Shown piece after piece: positions 8,379 to 18,148 of a DNA stretch of 64,000 bases. The stretch's first letter is position 1; each line of letters starts with the position of its first letter. The notes beneath the pieces were generated by a model, which was not told the origin of the DNA, searched no databases, and worked only from the letters and a program-made list of their open reading frames with translations. The translations under genes and the position numbers were made by a program. Source of the DNA: Dermabacteraceae bacterium TAE3-ERU5 (lineage in GTDB: Bacteria > Actinomycetota > Actinomycetes > Actinomycetales > Dermabacteraceae); contig JAHUUK010000008.1 of the NCBI GenBank assembly GCA_019218375.1, positions 45,030 to 109,029 on the forward strand, read 5' to 3'.

Positions 8379-8479
8379 AACTTTTCCACACTCGGCAACA
8401 TTAGGAACTTAATAGGTAGTCTTTGCCGGGTTATCCACCGACGGGTGGCATCGTTTTTTCTCGCGCCTAGCGTCTAGGC

Positions 8480-9112
8480 ATGCCACTGCGAAAAAGGTTT
8501 TCTTTACCGAACCGTCCTCCCCGCGCACTACTCAGGTATCGCTATCCGATTGTTTGCTGCCTGGGCGGTTTGGCCCTGCTTTGTCTGTTTGCAGCGTTTT
8601 TTAACCGAGCCGAACCGCAGCGGGAGGTTCTGGTTAGCGAGGTTTCTCTGCCGCCGGGGGCACCGCTGCTGAGGGAAGCGCTACATGCCCGGCTCCTTCC
8701 CGCGCGCGCCGTACCGGACGATGCCCTATCCCCGGCCGACCTCGCATCCGCGCAGCACCTTAACTACCCCCTCCCGGCGGGGCAGGCACTGACTCGCAGC
8801 CATCTTTCTCCGCTGCCGCACGAAGATGAGCGAGTCATCGCGCTACCGTTACGCGAACAGGTGCCCGCGAGACTCGTCACGTTTGGGAAGCGGGTAGAAC
8901 TGATTTATCTTTCGCCCGAGGGCGGCAGCGAAACCCGCATCTTCGGGACCATAGTCCCGCTACCTGGGCAGACGTCCGATGTTTCCGGTCCTGGGATGCT
9001 CACAGCTCCGACCGAGGCTGCCTTGCTCTGGGTGAGCGTGCCGAGTGTGAACGTTCCTGACGTGTTGCGTGCCATACGCGAAGAACGGCTAAATTACGCG
9101 TTTTACCTGTAG
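8480..9112 (+). CDS. SAF-domain membrane-anchored protein
   Basis: This has 210 residues. A basic N-terminus is followed by one membrane helix (about 24-42, PIVCCLGGLALLCLFAAFF). An SAF domain (about 48-120) with the usual order of a valine-rich strand, a PPGAPL turn, the segment LNYPLPAGQALTRSHL and a following VIALPL strand comes next. Similar proteins include CpaB/RcpC of Flp pilus assembly, but no pilus genes are nearby, so I do not transfer that role. It lies between the zinc-ribbon gene and mscL, an order often conserved in actinobacteria. Confidence 0.75.
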   Translation: MPLRKRFSLPNRPPRALLRYRYPIVCCLGGLALLCLFAAFFNRAEPQREVLVSEVSLPPGAPLLREALHARLLPARAVPDDALSPADLASAQHLNYPLPAGQALTRSHLSPLPHEDERVIALPLREQVPARLVTFGKRVELIYLSPEGGSETRIFGTIVPLPGQTSDVSGPGMLTAPTEAALLWVSVPSVNVPDVLRAIREERLNYAFYL

Positions 9113-9181
9113 GTTCTTCCATGGATATAAACGCTATGTACGTATCCCACAAGTTTTTTCAGCAAAATAAGGAGCACCCCC

Positions 9182-9571
9182 GTGAAGGGCTTTAAAGATT
9201 TCATTATGCGCGGCAACGTGATTGACCTCGCGATTGCGGTCGTCATTGGTGGCGCGTTCACCGCTCTGGTTGGCGCTTTCGTAGAGAACCTGATCAACCC
9301 GATCATCGCGGTTGCCGGTGGCTCCAACCCCAAGGGTCTGGCCTGGCAGCTGATCGCCGGTAACGAAGCTACCACCGTGAACCTGGGCGCCATCATCGGC
9401 GCGATCATCACCTTCGTGATCACCGCCGCCGTTGTTTACTTCGTCTTCGTGGTGCCGATGGCCAAGGCCAAGGCTCTGCGTGACAAGAAGCTGGGCATCG
9501 AAGAGGGCGAAGAGCCGGTTGCAGCCGACATCGCTCTGCTCACCGAGATCCGCGACCTGCTCAAGAAGTAA
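9182..9571 (+). CDS. mscL: Large-conductance mechanosensitive channel
   Basis: This has 129 residues. The pentameric pore opens under membrane tension and releases solutes during osmotic downshock. The GTG start has AAGGAG at good spacing. The N-terminal amphipathic helix (KGFKDFIMRGNVIDLAIAVVIGGAF) and first helix match the family closely, the second helix is about 78-100, and the C-terminal bundle ends in EIRDLLKK. A strong hairpin terminator follows. Confidence 0.97.
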   Translation: MKGFKDFIMRGNVIDLAIAVVIGGAFTALVGAFVENLINPIIAVAGGSNPKGLAWQLIAGNEATTVNLGAIIGAIITFVITAAVVYFVFVVPMAKAKALRDKKLGIEEGEEPVAADIALLTEIRDLLKK

Positions 9572-9578
9572 GCCGCAT

Positions 9579-9621
9579 AAAATATCGGCCCTCCCCGAAC
9601 CGGGGTAGGGCCGATATTTTT
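9579..9621. terminator. Bidirectional terminator between mscL and a convergent gene
   Basis: ATATCGGCCCT pairs with AGGGCCGATAT, extended by an inner CCCC/GGGG stem, with A-rich and T-rich flanks on both sides. It can end transcription of mscL on the plus strand and of the opposing membrane protein gene on the minus strand. Confidence 0.85.
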
Positions 9622-9634
9622 ATGCCTGCGCTAA

Positions 9635-10081
9635 TCAGAAAGCGATACCTTCATCGCTCCGGGGGCGTGCAAACCTAATTTCCTCCACAATCCCTAAGCC
9701 GGAAACCCCGAGAGCAATCACCAAAATCAGCAGGGTCGGGGTTGCCTGAGTAAGAGCAAAACCGAGGCAAGCGACAAACAGCAGCAGCGAATGCGTGCAC
9801 AATGCCGCAATGCGCCTCATAGAAAGCAGCCAGTGGCGTGCCCTTCCCCCGGTATCGCGCGTATCTACCTGGGTGCCATTTCCGGCTTCTTCCTGCATCA
9901 ACAGCACGAACTCGCCGCCCGCCGCGGGAATGGCCACCAGCAGGGATAACAAAAGCAGTCCCGTAGCCGCACCATCAGGAAGATTCAGGTAGTTGCTGGC
10001 GGTTATGCAAGGCAATAGCAAAGCCGCGCTCCATAGGTTGCCGCGTCTACGTGTAAACGCTGCCCGCCCGATGAACTCCAT
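9635..10081 (-). CDS. Hypothetical four-helix membrane protein
   Basis: This has 148 residues. Four hydrophobic stretches are visible: about 16-32, 38-60, 90-108 and 112-130. A hydrophilic loop with several charged residues (EEAGNGTQVDTRDTGGRAR) lies between the second and third. I recognise no family. It is convergent with mscL and shares its terminator. Its start is an ATG at 10081, preceded by AGGAAAGC. Confidence 0.6.
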   Translation of the reverse strand: MEFIGRAAFTRRRGNLWSAALLLPCITASNYLNLPDGAATGLLLLSLLVAIPAAGGEFVLLMQEEAGNGTQVDTRDTGGRARHWLLSMRRIAALCTHSLLLFVACLGFALTQATPTLLILVIALGVSGLGIVEEIRFARPRSDEGIAF

Positions 10082-10180
10082 GCTTTCCTCCTACTAAATG
10101 CGCTATAAAACTAAGCCACCGATATGTGCTTCAGGCTACACCCGTGGCGGGAAGAATTAAGGAAATAAAAGCGCGCGGCC

Positions 10181-10684
10181 CTAAAGGTGCAGGATCATGC
10201 GGGTATTGCCGAGGGTGTTGGGCTTTACCCGCGCCAGGTCCAGAAACTCGGCCACGCCGTCGTCGTGCGAACGCACCAGCTCAGAAAACACCTTCGGGTC
10301 TATCGGTTGTTCGGACATTTCCGTGAAGCCGTACCGGGAAAAGAACTCCGTCTCGAAAGTCAGGCAGAACACCCGCCGCAGCGAAAATTCGCGTGCGCGC
10401 TCCAGCAGGTGGCGCAGTATCGCCCCGCCCACTCCGCGGCCACGCACCTCGGGAGCAACGCCCAGGGTGCGTACCTCTGCCAGGTCGCGCCACATCACGT
10501 GCAGCGCCCCGCAGCCGACCACCCGGCCGGTCTCGTCCACTGCCACCGTGAATTCCTGGACCGCCTCGTAAAGCGTAACCAGTTCCTTGCCCAGCAGGAT
10601 ACCATCTACGGCGAGCGGCTGTACCAGCGCGTTGATTCCCTCAACGTCGGCCGGTACAGCCGCTCTCACGTTAATCTCGCTCAT
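10181..10684 (-). CDS. argA: Short-type N-acetylglutamate synthase (GNAT)
   Basis: This 167-residue acetyltransferase probably makes N-acetylglutamate from acetyl-CoA and glutamate, the first step of arginine synthesis. The GNAT acetyl-CoA loop RTLGVAPEVRGRGVGGAIL is clear. The downstream LTFETEFFSRYGF and the C-terminal KPNTLGNTRMILHL match the mycobacterial short ArgA type (Rv2747) rather than the long kinase-fused E. coli ArgA. It starts 7 nt after the clpC stop, so the two are probably co-transcribed. Another GNAT substrate is possible but the C-terminal signature favours ArgA. Confidence 0.75.
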   Translation of the reverse strand: MSEINVRAAVPADVEGINALVQPLAVDGILLGKELVTLYEAVQEFTVAVDETGRVVGCGALHVMWRDLAEVRTLGVAPEVRGRGVGGAILRHLLERAREFSLRRVFCLTFETEFFSRYGFTEMSEQPIDPKVFSELVRSHDDGVAEFLDLARVKPNTLGNTRMILHL

Positions 10685-10691
10685 GGCGAGG

Positions 10692-13265
10692 TTAGGCCTC
10701 GGTTCCCTGCCCGCCCTCTGCGGTGTCCGCGTCGGGCAGGCTCACCTCTTCGCTGCGCGCCTCGGTGATCGCCTCTACGCTCACTTCATCGCTGACGGGC
10801 GACAGCTCGCCGTCGGCTCCGCGCCGGGAGAAGTCGAATTCTCCCAGGATGCCTTCGCCGTGCGCGTCGATCACGATCTTGTCGCCCGGACGCACCTGGC
10901 CGAACAGGATCTTCTCGCTCAGCACGTCTTCGATATCGCGCTGGATGGTACGGCGCAGCGGGCGCGCACCCAGGACCGGGTCGTAGCCCTTTTCCGCCAG
11001 CAGGTTCTTCGCCGCCGGGGTGAGTTCCAGCGCCATGTCCTTTTCGTGCAGGCGGGAATCGAGCTTCGCGATCATCAGATCCACGATCTGCACGATCTCC
11101 TCCTGCAGCAGCTGCGGGAACACCACGATGTCGTCCACGCGGTTCAGGAACTCGGGGCGGAAGTGCTGCTTCAGCTCCTCGTTTACTTTCGCCTTCATCC
11201 GCTCGTAGTTCGTGGACAGTTCGCCACCCGCTTGGAAGCCCATCTGCACGCCCTTAGCGATGTCGCGGGTGCCCAGGTTGGTGGTCATGATGATGACGGT
11301 GTTCTTGAAGTCCACGTTGCGTCCCTGGCTGTCGGTCAGGCGACCGTCCTCCAGGATCTGCAGCAGCGAGTTGAAGATGTCCACGTGTGCCTTTTCGACC
11401 TCGTCGAACAGCACCACGCTGAACGGCTTGCGGCGCACCTTTTCGGTGAGCTGGCCGCCCTCGTCGTAACCGACGTAGCCGGGGGGCGAACCGAACAGGC
11501 GCGAAGCGGTGTGCTTCTCCCCGAACTCGGACATGTCGAGCTGAATCAGGGCGTCTTCGTCACCGAACAGGAACTCGGCGAGCGCCTTCGCCAGCTCGGT
11601 CTTACCGACGCCGGTCGGGCCTGCGAAGATGAACGAACCGCCGGGGCGCTTCGGGTCTTTCAGGCCCGCGCGGGTGCGGCGGATCGCCTGACTGAGCGCC
11701 TTGATGGCGGCGTCCTGGCCGATGACGCGCTTGTGCAGCTCGGCTTCCATGTTGAGCAGACGCGAAGATTCTTCCTCGGTCAGCTTCACGATCGGGATAC
11801 CGGTAGCGGCCGCCAGCACCTCTGCGATGACGTCCTCGCTAACGGTGGAGACGACGTCGGAATCGCCCTCGCGCCAGGCCTTTTCCTTGGCGTCGCGTTC
11901 CTGCTGGAGCTTCTGCTCGGTGTCGCGCAGCGCGGCGGCCTTTTCGAAGTCCTGCTCGTCGATGGCAGACTCTTTGTCCTTGCGGGTCTGTTCGATCCGC
12001 TTGTCGTATTCCTTCAGTTCCGGCGGCGCGGTGAGGCGACGGATGCGCAGGCGAGCCCCGGCCTCGTCAATCAGATCGATCGCCTTGTCCGGCAGGAAGC
12101 GGTCGTTCACGTAACGGTCGGCCAGGTTCGCGGCCGCCACCAGGGCGCCGTCGGTGATGGTCACCTTGTGGTGCGCCTCGTAGCGGTCGCGCAGGCCGCG
12201 CAGGATCTCGATGGTGTGGGCGATGCTCGGCTCGTTCACCTGCACCGGCTGGAAACGGCGCTCCAGCGCGGCGTCCTTTTCGATGTGCTTGCGGTATTCG
12301 TCCAGCGTGGTCGCGCCGATGGTCTGCAGCTCGCCACGCGCTAGCATCGGCTTGAGGATGCTGGCCGCGTCGATAGCGCCCTCGGCCGCGCCCGCGCCGA
12401 CGAGGGAATGGATTTCGTCGATGAACAGGATGATGTCGCCGCGCGTGCGGATCTCCTTCAGCACCTTCTTGAGGCGCTCTTCGAAGTCGCCACGGTAGCG
12501 GGAACCTGCCACCAGGGAGCCGAGGTCCAGGGTGTAAAGCTGCTTGTCCTTGAGCGTTTCGGGGACGTCGCCACGCACGATGGACTGCGCCAGGCCCTCC
12601 ACCACGGCTGACTTACCGACGCCCGGTTCGCCGATCAGCACGGGGTTGTTCTTCGTGCGGCGGCTGAGCACCTGCATGACGCGCTCTGCCTCGGCCGCAC
12701 GGCCGATGACGGGATCGAGCTGGCCCTCGCGGGCGGCCTGGGTCAGGTTGCGCCCGAACTGGTCGAGGATGAGGGAGCCGGAGGGCTGGCCTTCGGCGGG
12801 GCCGCCCGCGTTAACGGTTTCCTTGCCCTGGTAGCCGGAGAGCAGGTCCATGACCTCCTGGCGTACCGCCGACGGGTTCGCCTTGAGGCGTACCAGTACC
12901 TTAACGGCCACGCCTTCGCCCTCGCGCAGCAGGCCGAGCAGGATGTGCTCGGTGCCGATGTAGTTGTGGCCGAGCTGCAGCGCCTCGCGCAGGGACAGCT
13001 CGAACATCTTCTTGGCTCGGGGCGTGAAGGGGATGTGCCCGGTCGGGGCCTGGTTGCCCTCACCGATGATGTCGCGCACCTGCTCCCGGGTGTCTTCCAG
13101 GTTGATTCCGAGCGCGGCGAGCGCCTTGGCCCCGACGCCCTCGTTCTCGTGGATCAGCCCGAGCAGGATGTGCTCGGTGCCGATGTAGTTGTGGTTAAGC
13201 AGGCGGGCTTCGTCCTGCGCGAGCACCACGACGCGCCGGGCGCGGTCGGTGAAGCGTTCGAACAT
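10692..13265 (-). CDS. clpC: ClpC AAA+ unfoldase
   Basis: This has 857 residues from the ATG at 13265, preceded by GGGGAGAAAG; an ATG four codons upstream overlaps that signal. ClpC unfolds proteins and feeds them to the ClpP peptidase. The N-domain has two Clp repeats, each containing the string [12 protein letters not shown]. The first AAA+ domain carries GEPGVGKSA and the second GPTGVGKTE, with a UVR-type coiled segment ([17 protein letters not shown]) between them. The C-terminal tail is acidic. argA follows directly. In mycobacteria clpC1 lies next to lsr2; here mqo, galM and the trp operon separate them. Confidence 0.97.
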   Translation of the reverse strand: MFERFTDRARRVVVLAQDEARLLNHNYIGTEHILLGLIHENEGVGAKALAALGINLEDTREQVRDIIGEGNQAPTGHIPFTPRAKKMFELSLREALQLGHNYIGTEHILLGLLREGEGVAVKVLVRLKANPSAVRQEVMDLLSGYQGKETVNAGGPAEGQPSGSLILDQFGRNLTQAAREGQLDPVIGRAAEAERVMQVLSRRTKNNPVLIGEPGVGKSAVVEGLAQSIVRGDVPETLKDKQLYTLDLGSLVAGSRYRGDFEERLKKVLKEIRTRGDIILFIDEIHSLVGAGAAEGAIDAASILKPMLARGELQTIGATTLDEYRKHIEKDAALERRFQPVQVNEPSIAHTIEILRGLRDRYEAHHKVTITDGALVAAANLADRYVNDRFLPDKAIDLIDEAGARLRIRRLTAPPELKEYDKRIEQTRKDKESAIDEQDFEKAAALRDTEQKLQQERDAKEKAWREGDSDVVSTVSEDVIAEVLAAATGIPIVKLTEEESSRLLNMEAELHKRVIGQDAAIKALSQAIRRTRAGLKDPKRPGGSFIFAGPTGVGKTELAKALAEFLFGDEDALIQLDMSEFGEKHTASRLFGSPPGYVGYDEGGQLTEKVRRKPFSVVLFDEVEKAHVDIFNSLLQILEDGRLTDSQGRNVDFKNTVIIMTTNLGTRDIAKGVQMGFQAGGELSTNYERMKAKVNEELKQHFRPEFLNRVDDIVVFPQLLQEEIVQIVDLMIAKLDSRLHEKDMALELTPAAKNLLAEKGYDPVLGARPLRRTIQRDIEDVLSEKILFGQVRPGDKIVIDAHGEGILGEFDFSRRGADGELSPVSDEVSVEAITEARSEEVSLPDADTAEGGQGTEA

Positions 13266-13330
13266 CTTTCTCCCCATCTATATGAAGTGTCGTTGTGAGC
13301 CTAGTGGCTTTCGTGCGCCGGATGGCGCGT

Positions 13331-13347
13331 GTTCGCAATCGGCGTGA
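13331..13347. promoter_or_regulatory. Possible ClgR-like operator upstream of clpC
   Basis: GTTCGCAATCGGCGTGA contains CGC-N5-GCG, the core of actinobacterial ClgR operators, about 70 nt upstream of the clpC start. The flanks fit the published consensus only partly. It also lies upstream of mqo in this divergent region. Confidence 0.3.
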
Positions 13348-13413
13348 TTATGCGTCCCGGTTCTCGCTCGGTTTGGGCGGCTATGCTCGCCTGTGGAGAC
13401 GTGAGGAGCAAGC

Positions 13414-14898
13414 ATGACAACACCCCCAGACGAGATCGAAACTGCCGACGCGGTGCTGGTGGGCGGCGGAATCGCCTCCGCCACGCTGGCCGCGATGCTG
13501 ACCGAACTGCAACCGCAGTGGCGGGTAGTGGTGCTGGAAAGGCTTTCCTCCCCCGGTCAGGAAAGCTCGGACGCCTGGAATAACGCGGGCACGGGTCACA
13601 GCGCGCTGTGCGAGCTGAACTACACGCCGCAGGGCGCCGACGGCAGCGTGGATACGGCCAAGGCGCTGCGCGTAAACAGCCAGTTCCAGGCCTCCCGCGA
13701 GTTTTGGTCGTTCCTGTTGGAGCGCGGCGCGCTCGGTGAGGCTAGCGAGTTCATCAACCCGGTGGCGCACATGAGTTTCGTTAGCGGCGCTGCCGACGTC
13801 GATTTTCTGCGCCGCAGGCACGCGGCCCTGGCAGCGCACCCCCTATTTTCTTCCCTTGCGTTCAGTGACGATCCGGGCAGGATTAGCGGGTGGGCTCCCC
13901 TGGTCATGTCGGGCCGCGCGGCCGATTCCCCGGTAGCGGCGACCCGCAGCGCGGAGGGCAGCGATGTTGATTTCGGCGCGCTCACCCGTAAGTTGCTCGC
14001 GCACGCGGGTAACGCGGGGGCGAGCGAGTTCCGGACCGGCTGCGAGGTAAGAGGGCTACGCCGGATAGGAAAGCGTCACTGGGGCGTCATGTACCGTCAG
14101 GCGGGGCGCTCCCACCTGGTGCGTGCCCCGTTCGTTTTCGTCGGCGCGGGCGGCCGGGCACTGCCGCTGCTGCAAAAGGCCGGGATTGCCGAGATTCGCG
14201 GATACGGGGGTTTCCCGATCTCCGGCCAGTGGCTGCGCTGCACCAACCCGGAGGTGGTGGCCCGGCACGAGGCCAAGGTTTACGGCAAGGCCGCCGTGGG
14301 CGCGCCGCCGATGAGCGTGCCGCACCTGGACACCCGCTACATAGACGGCAAGAAGGGGCTGCTGTTTGGCCCCTACGCGGGCTGGTCGCCCAAGTTCCTG
14401 CGCCACGGCAGCCCGCTCGATCTGCCGCTGTCCCTGCGCCCCGGTAATCTGCTGCCGATGATGCAGGTCGGCATCGACAACCTGGACCTGACCGCCTATC
14501 TGGTGCGAGAGGTTGCCGCGACCCGCAAGGCGCGGCTGGCGGCCCTGCGCGAGTATTTCCCCGAGGCGCGGGACGAGGACTGGGAAAGCGTCACCGCGGG
14601 GCAGCGGGTGCAGGTCATAGCGCCGCACCCGAAGAAACGCGGGGTGTTGCAGTTTGGCACGGAGCTGATCACCTCTGCCGACGGCTCGCTGGGCGGTCTG
14701 CTCGGGGCCTCCCCCGGTGCTTCCACCGCGGTCACCGTGGCCTGTGATCTGCTGCGGCGCTGCTTCCCGGAGAAATGGGGCGGCTGGGAACCCACGCTGC
14801 TGAAGATGGTGCCCAGCCTCGGAAAGGACCTGACCAAGGACGCCGACGCAGCCCGGCAGAGCCTGGTACGTACGGCAAAGATTCTGGGCCTACTTTAG
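13414..14898 (+). CDS. mqo: Malate:quinone oxidoreductase
   Basis: This has 494 residues, the normal length. This peripheral membrane FAD enzyme oxidises malate to oxaloacetate and passes electrons to quinone, serving both the TCA cycle and the respiratory chain. The FAD-binding Rossmann start VLVGGGIASATLAAML is at about 15-30, and SSDAWNNAGTGHSALCELNYTP is a strong family signature. GAGGAG precedes the ATG. It is divergent from clpC, with 148 nt between them. Confidence 0.96.
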   Translation: MTTPPDEIETADAVLVGGGIASATLAAMLTELQPQWRVVVLERLSSPGQESSDAWNNAGTGHSALCELNYTPQGADGSVDTAKALRVNSQFQASREFWSFLLERGALGEASEFINPVAHMSFVSGAADVDFLRRRHAALAAHPLFSSLAFSDDPGRISGWAPLVMSGRAADSPVAATRSAEGSDVDFGALTRKLLAHAGNAGASEFRTGCEVRGLRRIGKRHWGVMYRQAGRSHLVRAPFVFVGAGGRALPLLQKAGIAEIRGYGGFPISGQWLRCTNPEVVARHEAKVYGKAAVGAPPMSVPHLDTRYIDGKKGLLFGPYAGWSPKFLRHGSPLDLPLSLRPGNLLPMMQVGIDNLDLTAYLVREVAATRKARLAALREYFPEARDEDWESVTAGQRVQVIAPHPKKRGVLQFGTELITSADGSLGGLLGASPGASTAVTVACDLLRRCFPEKWGGWEPTLLKMVPSLGKDLTKDADAARQSLVRTAKILGLL

Positions 14899-14956
14899 AA
14901 ATCCCGGTATTTACGGGCACCATAGGGGTAACAGCCCCAAGGCAAGGAGAAAACGC

Positions 14957-15886
14957 ATGAGCTTGGCACGTGACCCGCAGGGCGAGCGTTACACGATCCG
15001 CGCGGGAGCCTACGAGGCCGAGATAACGCAGGTCGGGGCAACGCTGGCCCGCCTGCGCTACGACTCGCGGCCCGTGATCCTGGAGACCCCCGAGGGCGAA
15101 CCGATGTGGTTCTACCGGGGCGCGCTGGTGGCACCGTGGCCGAACCGGATCGCCGATGGCCGCTACACCTGCGACGGCGAAACCTACCAGGTCGCGCTCA
15201 GCGAGCCGGAACGCGGCAACGCCCTGCACGGCCTTGTCTCTTTCCAGGCCTATGAGCTGCTGGAACAGGACGAGGACCGAGTTGTGCTGGCCACCACCCT
15301 GTTCCCCACCACCGGTTACCCGTTCCATCTGCGCCTGGTGGTCGAGTATTCACTCGACGCAGCGGCGGGCCTGCACACCCGCCTAACTGCGGAGAACGTC
15401 GGTTCCCGCACCGCCCCCTACGGCTGCTGCCCCCACCCCTACCTGGTTGCCGGGCCGGAACCGCTGGATACGTGGACGCTCGCGTTCGATGCGCATTCGC
15501 AGATGCAGGTAGATCCCGAACGGCTGCTGCCGCTCGGCACCGGGCCGGTCGATCCGGGCAGCCCGCAGGACTTCCACGGCGAGGGCCGCGTGATCGGCGA
15601 TACCAAACTGGATACCGCCTTTAGCGATCTGCTGCGCGATTTCGACGGTAATTCGTTCGTCACCGTCACCGCCCCCGGCGGCACCGGCGTCGAGGTCAGC
15701 TTCGGCTACGACTGTTCCTGGGTACAGATCTACACCGGGGACCGCCCCGAGCCGGAACTAAACCGCCTCGGCCTGGCGGTGGAGCCGATGACCTGCCCAC
15801 CGGACGCCTTCAACTCCGGCATGGACCTGATTCGCCTCGCCCCCGGCCAGGCACACAGCGCCAGCTGGCGTATCCGCGCCTGGTAA
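14957..15886 (+). CDS. Aldose 1-epimerase family protein
   Basis: This has 309 residues and is galactose-mutarotase-like. It interconverts the anomers of aldoses or of a sugar phosphate. APWPNRIADGRY and NALHGLV carry the conserved arginine and histidine of the sugar-binding site, and the second histidine is in CCPHPYLV. A glutamate late in the protein would be the base (in the LAVEPMT region). AAGGAGAAAACGC precedes the ATG. It lies 58 nt after mqo and may be co-transcribed. The exact sugar is unknown. Confidence 0.85.
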   Translation: MSLARDPQGERYTIRAGAYEAEITQVGATLARLRYDSRPVILETPEGEPMWFYRGALVAPWPNRIADGRYTCDGETYQVALSEPERGNALHGLVSFQAYELLEQDEDRVVLATTLFPTTGYPFHLRLVVEYSLDAAAGLHTRLTAENVGSRTAPYGCCPHPYLVAGPEPLDTWTLAFDAHSQMQVDPERLLPLGTGPVDPGSPQDFHGEGRVIGDTKLDTAFSDLLRDFDGNSFVTVTAPGGTGVEVSFGYDCSWVQIYTGDRPEPELNRLGLAVEPMTCPPDAFNSGMDLIRLAPGQAHSASWRIRAW

Positions 15887-15935
15887 CGGCGTGCAGCAAG
15901 CCGCATAGGGGCCGACGCAGGCCCGGCGCTAAATA

Positions 15936-15988
15936 AAACGGCTGGCCCGCGCAGCACCGGATTTCCGGGGCACGCGGGCCAGCCGTTT
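15936..15988. terminator. Bidirectional terminator between galM-like gene and trp operon
   Basis: AAACGGCTGGCCCGCG pairs with CGCGGGCCAGCCGTTT across a loop of about 21 nt, with A- and T-rich flanks. It ends the epimerase transcript on the plus strand and the trp operon on the minus strand. Confidence 0.85.
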
Positions 15989-16012
15989 CTTATGCACCTA
16001 GTTCTTATTCAC

Positions 16013-18139
16013 CTAGCGCGTAGCGGCCTTCATCTCGGCCACGAATTCGCGCACGCGCGGATAGGCGGCGGTGACGTCCCCCTCCTTGATCGCCCGTTCG
16101 ATGAGCGCAACCACTGCGGAGCCGGAGATCGCTCCCGCCGCGCCCGCGCCCACGGCCTCACGCACGTGTTCGGGCCGGGAGATGCCGAAACCGAGCAGCG
16201 CCGGGGGCGCGTCGTAGCTGCGCAGCCTGGCCACCGCCTCGCTCAGCCCCTCGGTACGCGAGACCACTTCCGCGCCGGTAACGCCGGTGCGGGAGACCGC
16301 GTAAACGTAGCCGCGCGAGTTTTCCGCCACCGCCCGCAGCGTCTCGTCGTCCGCCCCCGGCGGGGCAATGAAGATCTGGGCGATCCCCGCGTGCTCCGCC
16401 GCAGCCACGAAATCGGCAGATTCACGCACCGGAATGTCGGGCAGCAGCACGGAATCCACCCCGGCCTGCGCGAGTGCCTGGTAGAACTCGTCGAGGCCCC
16501 AGGAGAACGGCAGGTTCCCGTAAACCAGCAGCCCGATCGGCAGCTCCGGGTGGCGTGCGCGCACGCGGGCGACGATACCGAGGGCGTCCCGCCCGCTCAC
16601 CCCCGCTGCGGCGGCACGCAGGTGGGCGCGCTGGATAGTCGGGCCGTCGGCGACGGGATCGGAGAACGGCAGGCCGAGCTCGAGCGCGTCCGCGCCCCCC
16701 GCGATCAGTTCCTCGATGATCTGCTCGCTTTCCGCGATCCCCGGATCGCCCAGCATCACAAACGGCACGAACGCCGCCCCACGGGCGAAGGCGCGCGCGT
16801 AACGCTCCCCCACCGGCGGCTGCGGCACCTGCGCGGTGACTTCTGCCGCCGGTTTCGCCACCACGGGGACGTCCGCGGGAAGCACCGGCGCGTCACCCGC
16901 TGCCGACTTATGTGCCGTTTCCTGCGCCGCCGTTTCCTCAGCGGGGTGCGTTTCTTGCGCGGCGGCAAACTGCCTGTGCACGTGCGCCAGATCCTTATCG
17001 CCTCGCCCGGAAAGCGAAACCAGCAGCACGGTGCCCTCCTCCGCGGTCTGGGCCCGTTTCAGCGCGTAGGCCAGCGCGTGCGAGGATTCGAGCGCGGGGA
17101 TGATGCCCTCGTGCCGGGAAAGCAACCGGAATGCTTCCAGCGCCTCGTCGTCGGTGATTCCCACGTACCGGGCGCGCCCGCTCGCCGCGAGGTACGCGTG
17201 CTGCGGGCCGACTCCCGGATAGTCCAAACCGGCTGAGATCGAATGGGACTCCTCCACCTGCCCCTCGGCGGTGCGCATCAGGTAGGAACGGGCGCCGTGC
17301 AAAATACCGATCCTGCCCGCCGCGATGGGTGCGCCGTGGCGGCCGCTTTCCATTCCTTCCCCGGCCGGCTCCACGCCCACCAGGGAAACGGATTCGTCGG
17401 GGATGAAGTCGGCAAACATGCCGATGGCGTTGGAGCCTCCACCCACGCAGGCGATCACCTCGTCGGGCAGGCGGCCGATCCGATCCACGATCTGTGCCCG
17501 TGCCTCGGTCGAAATCACGCGGTGGAACTCGCGCACGATGGTCGGGAACGGGTGCGGGCCCGCAGCCGTACCGAGCAGGTAGTGACTGGTGGCGAAGCTC
17601 GCGGTCCAGTCCCGCAGCGCCTCGTTAACGGCGTCCTTGAGGGTGCCGGAACCGGAATCTACCGGCACCACCCGCGCTCCCATCAGCTCCATTCGCTCCA
17701 CGTTCGGCTGCTGCCGCTCCACGTCGAGCCGCCCCATGTAGACGGTGCATTCCAGGCCGAGCAGCGCGCAGGCCAGCGCGGTCGCGGTGCCGTGCTGCCC
17801 CGCCCCGGTCTCCGCAATCACCCTGGTTTTGCCCATGCGTTTGGCGAGCAGCGCCTGGCCGATCACCTGGTTCGTTTTATGCGCGCCGCCGTGCACCAGG
17901 TCCTCCCGCTTGAGGAAGATGCGCGCCCCGCCCGTGAGCGGCAGGTTGCGGCATTCGGTGAGCGGCGTGGGCCTGCCCAGGTAGTCCCGCAGCAGGCCCG
18001 ACAGTTCGGCCCGGAAGGATTCGTCGGCCATCGCCTCCACGAACGCGGCCTCGAGCTGATCGAGCGCGGGCAGCAGCAGTTCGGGCACGTACTGGCCACC
18101 AAACTCACCGAAATATGCGGGTAAGAGGGTCTTTTTCAT
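16013..18139 (-). CDS. trpBA: Tryptophan synthase, fused beta and alpha chains
   Basis: This single 708-residue protein performs both final steps of tryptophan synthesis. Residues 1-392 are TrpB: PLP lysine K88 in GGAHKTN, catalytic glutamate in ETGAGQHG (E110), and phosphate loop GGGSN (233-237). Residues about 393-445 are an Ala/Glu/Pro-rich linker. Residues about 446-708 are TrpA: the catalytic pair E487 and D498 lies in [13 protein letters not shown], and the phosphate-binding GISGSA-type end is present. The order is beta then alpha, the opposite of the fungal fusion. AAGGAAAGAC precedes the ATG and the gene follows trpCF by 9 nt. Confidence 0.96.
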   Translation of the reverse strand: MKKTLLPAYFGEFGGQYVPELLLPALDQLEAAFVEAMADESFRAELSGLLRDYLGRPTPLTECRNLPLTGGARIFLKREDLVHGGAHKTNQVIGQALLAKRMGKTRVIAETGAGQHGTATALACALLGLECTVYMGRLDVERQQPNVERMELMGARVVPVDSGSGTLKDAVNEALRDWTASFATSHYLLGTAAGPHPFPTIVREFHRVISTEARAQIVDRIGRLPDEVIACVGGGSNAIGMFADFIPDESVSLVGVEPAGEGMESGRHGAPIAAGRIGILHGARSYLMRTAEGQVEESHSISAGLDYPGVGPQHAYLAASGRARYVGITDDEALEAFRLLSRHEGIIPALESSHALAYALKRAQTAEEGTVLLVSLSGRGDKDLAHVHRQFAAAQETHPAEETAAQETAHKSAAGDAPVLPADVPVVAKPAAEVTAQVPQPPVGERYARAFARGAAFVPFVMLGDPGIAESEQIIEELIAGGADALELGLPFSDPVADGPTIQRAHLRAAAAGVSGRDALGIVARVRARHPELPIGLLVYGNLPFSWGLDEFYQALAQAGVDSVLLPDIPVRESADFVAAAEHAGIAQIFIAPPGADDETLRAVAENSRGYVYAVSRTGVTGAEVVSRTEGLSEAVARLRSYDAPPALLGFGISRPEHVREAVGAGAAGAISGSAVVALIERAIKEGDVTAAYPRVREFVAEMKAATR

Positions 18140-18148
18140 TGTCTTTCC

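Noticed and set aside
10587..12344. Long plus-strand ORF of 585 codons
   Set aside because: It is antisense to clpC, whose protein matches its family over the full length; the antisense product has biased, unfamiliar composition.
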